The notes under the pieces were generated by a model that was not told the origin of the DNA, ran no database searches, and worked only from the letters and a program-made list of their open reading frames with translations. Positions 62,401-64,000 of a stretch of 64,000 bases of DNA are shown piece by piece. This stretch comes from Ifrita kowaldi (lineage: Eukaryota > Chordata > Aves > Passeriformes > Cinclosomatidae): assembly GCA_013398055.1 (NCBI GenBank), contig VZRS01001723.1, positions 124,001 to 188,000 of the forward strand, in the 5' to 3' direction. The position numbers and the translations under genes were made by a program. How positions within the stretch are numbered: the first letter of the stretch is position 1; every line of letters begins with the position of its first letter.

Positions 62401-64000
62401 AAATCCAGTCGAGGGGGTGGTCAGTGCCCTTCCATGGGAGCCCAGGTGGGCACAGGCTGGTCACAAGGTCTGGCAAGTGGAGCAGCTCTAAGTTAAAGCC
62501 AGGCTGATGGGGAAGGCAGGACTTAGCAAAGGCATGGCTTTTGTGCTTCTTCTGGTCATAAAGAAGGTTTTGTAAGTCCACAGCAAGAGTGGAGCTGGAA
62601 TCCTGTCTCTGCAGTGGGGAGTGTTGGGAAGGGGCAGTTCAGGAGGGCGTTGCAGGTCTTTTTAAATTATTGTTGTCATTGGCCTTTTAGATCTGAAGTG
62701 CTCTTGTGCCAAACTCAGGATGGTCAAGTCATAACCCCTGTGGAACAGGAGAGGGGTGCTCCTAGTAATAAATAAACTGTGCTTCACCTGCTGGGCAGCC
62801 TTTAGACTGTGTGTATATGTAGCAGGGAAGAAGGAGATAGTTGACTGTTGCTGCAAAATTTTTAGAAGGAAAAAAGCCCCACAAAAAACCAAAACCAAAA
62901 CAACAAGATCAGAAGAAGAATCCTTCCTCCATTCTACCCTCATTCTGCAGAAGCAGAAAACAACACCCAGTACCAGAAATGGAAAAAAATCCTCCTTTGT
63001 TTTATAGTCAAGTGTTTTACAGCCAGCTAATCTTTATTATTATGGCTATTGAAGCAATTAAACGGATTAAACAGAATTAATTGTTGTTTTTCTACTAACA
63101 TAAAGATGGCCTCTTAACTCCAAATGCTCTTTTTTCTAAGTAAATTGTACTTTCATCCCTAATTCCAAGAAGATTGTTGTGGGGTATGCATTTTTGTCTA
63201 TGCAGGTACTGTTGCTGTTAGCAACATTTTTTAAAATGACCAACTAGCATATGTAACTAAAACCGTGTTAAAAAACTCATTAAATCTTAAAAACGGTTAG
63301 ATAAATTAAAGGAAGTAGTAGCAGACTCCTGTATAACTCAGTTCAAGAGAACATCAATACTGCTCATTGAACAGTCTATTCTTCTAATTTTAAAAGAACA
63401 ACTATTTGTCATGGTTCCTGTCCTTGGGCTGGCAGTTATCTAATTAAATGCATATGAAATTCAAAAGCCTTTACTGAGGGACAGTAATTTTCCTTGGTTG
63501 TTTTTAAAGTCACCAAGATGAAAGAAGAATTACATTGAACAGATAATGGATAAATTTCTGCATTGTGCATTAAGGCCTTGGATTGACTAATCATCCCATG
63601 GTTATTAATCAATGTGTTATCTTATAGTTTGAAATTAGAGGTTCCATTCTCATTATTGCTGACTCTAGGTAATAATACTTCCAGTCCTTGATTACCATGA
63701 CACTCCAATGTACTGCCTTGCAAAATACCACAAAACTAATCAAAACCAGATCAGATCTATGAAGAGCATCCCCAGTGCATTATGTTTACATGACTCTTCA
63801 GCAGGGTGTTTTTCAGTCTAGGCTTTCCAGAATGCCCTCTGTGCTGTTTTTCACATTGATGTGTGTCTGCCCCTTTTCCCTTATCACCATCCAAACATAA
63901 TGTGCTGATTTATATTTGATGGTGTTGGAACATAGAGACGCTGCTTGAGATTTTTGCTTAAAGAAGGTGATTCCCTTGGTCATGCCAGAACAATTCCAAG
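59481..64000. other. Unique non-coding DNA, partly candidate conserved sequence
   Basis: No exon or RNA gene is supported. An 'aataaag' hexamer near 60047 lies at the end of an AT-rich, UTR-like stretch, but no exon is attached. A pyrimidine tract occupies about 61263-61329. The stretches at about 61790-62290 and 63480-63720 have balanced composition, no repeat signature and several TAAT/ATTA cores, and are the best guesses in the window for conserved regulatory DNA. Open frames reach 110 codons at most and show no domains. Confidence 0.5.
61263..61329. repeat. Pyrimidine-rich low-complexity tract
   Basis: A TC-repeat section (tctctctgtctctctctccc) runs into long T-rich sequence with few purines. 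It may be length-variable. A splice-acceptor polypyrimidine role is not indicated, because no exon-like sequence follows. Confidence 0.75.

Overview
This window reads as non-coding DNA from a bird nuclear genome, most likely a songbird (order Passeriformes). The evidence is the repeat content. Several stretches match the 3' end of avian CR1 LINEs, including the 'tcatagaatcacagaatgg' type terminus. One long fragment encodes part of CR1 ORF2. Five endogenous-retrovirus long terminal repeats (LTRs) resemble those I know from passerine genomes. 'Bird' is well supported; 'songbird' is an inference from the LTRs.

I cannot support any host protein-coding exon, tRNA, rRNA, snRNA or miRNA. The background is AT-rich and shows no coding-like organisation. 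The longest open frames outside repeats (about 120-146 codons) resemble nothing I recognise, lack domain character and look like chance. The window is best described as a large intron or an intergenic stretch.

Layout: 1-17087 is unique AT-rich DNA with a few microduplications, homopolymers and one short palindrome. At 17094-17398 is a short solo LTR with a perfect 6-bp target-site duplication (TSD). 17405-33718 is unique DNA. A CR1 3' end lies at 33719-34130 and a CpG-rich LTR at about 35493-36074. 36080-45399 is unique DNA with some candidate conserved non-coding stretches. A frameshifted internal piece of CR1 ORF2 lies at about 45402-46330. A tiny telomeric-repeat insertion sits at 46948-46987. 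Two more LTRs follow (about 49528-50452 and 52737-53111), then a CR1 with the ORF2 C-terminus (53898-54427), a long solo LTR with a perfect 5-bp TSD (55618-56462), a third CR1 3' end (58750-58950) and probably an old, decayed CR1 (about 59296-59480). The remainder to 64000 is unique DNA, part of it a candidate for conserved regulatory sequence.

No genes act together here. The most informative patterns are that all five LTRs lie on the minus strand, as expected if the window is an intron of a plus-strand gene; the telomeric insertion between direct repeats; and the CR1 fragment that lacks its 3' end. I found no sign of a new biological system.
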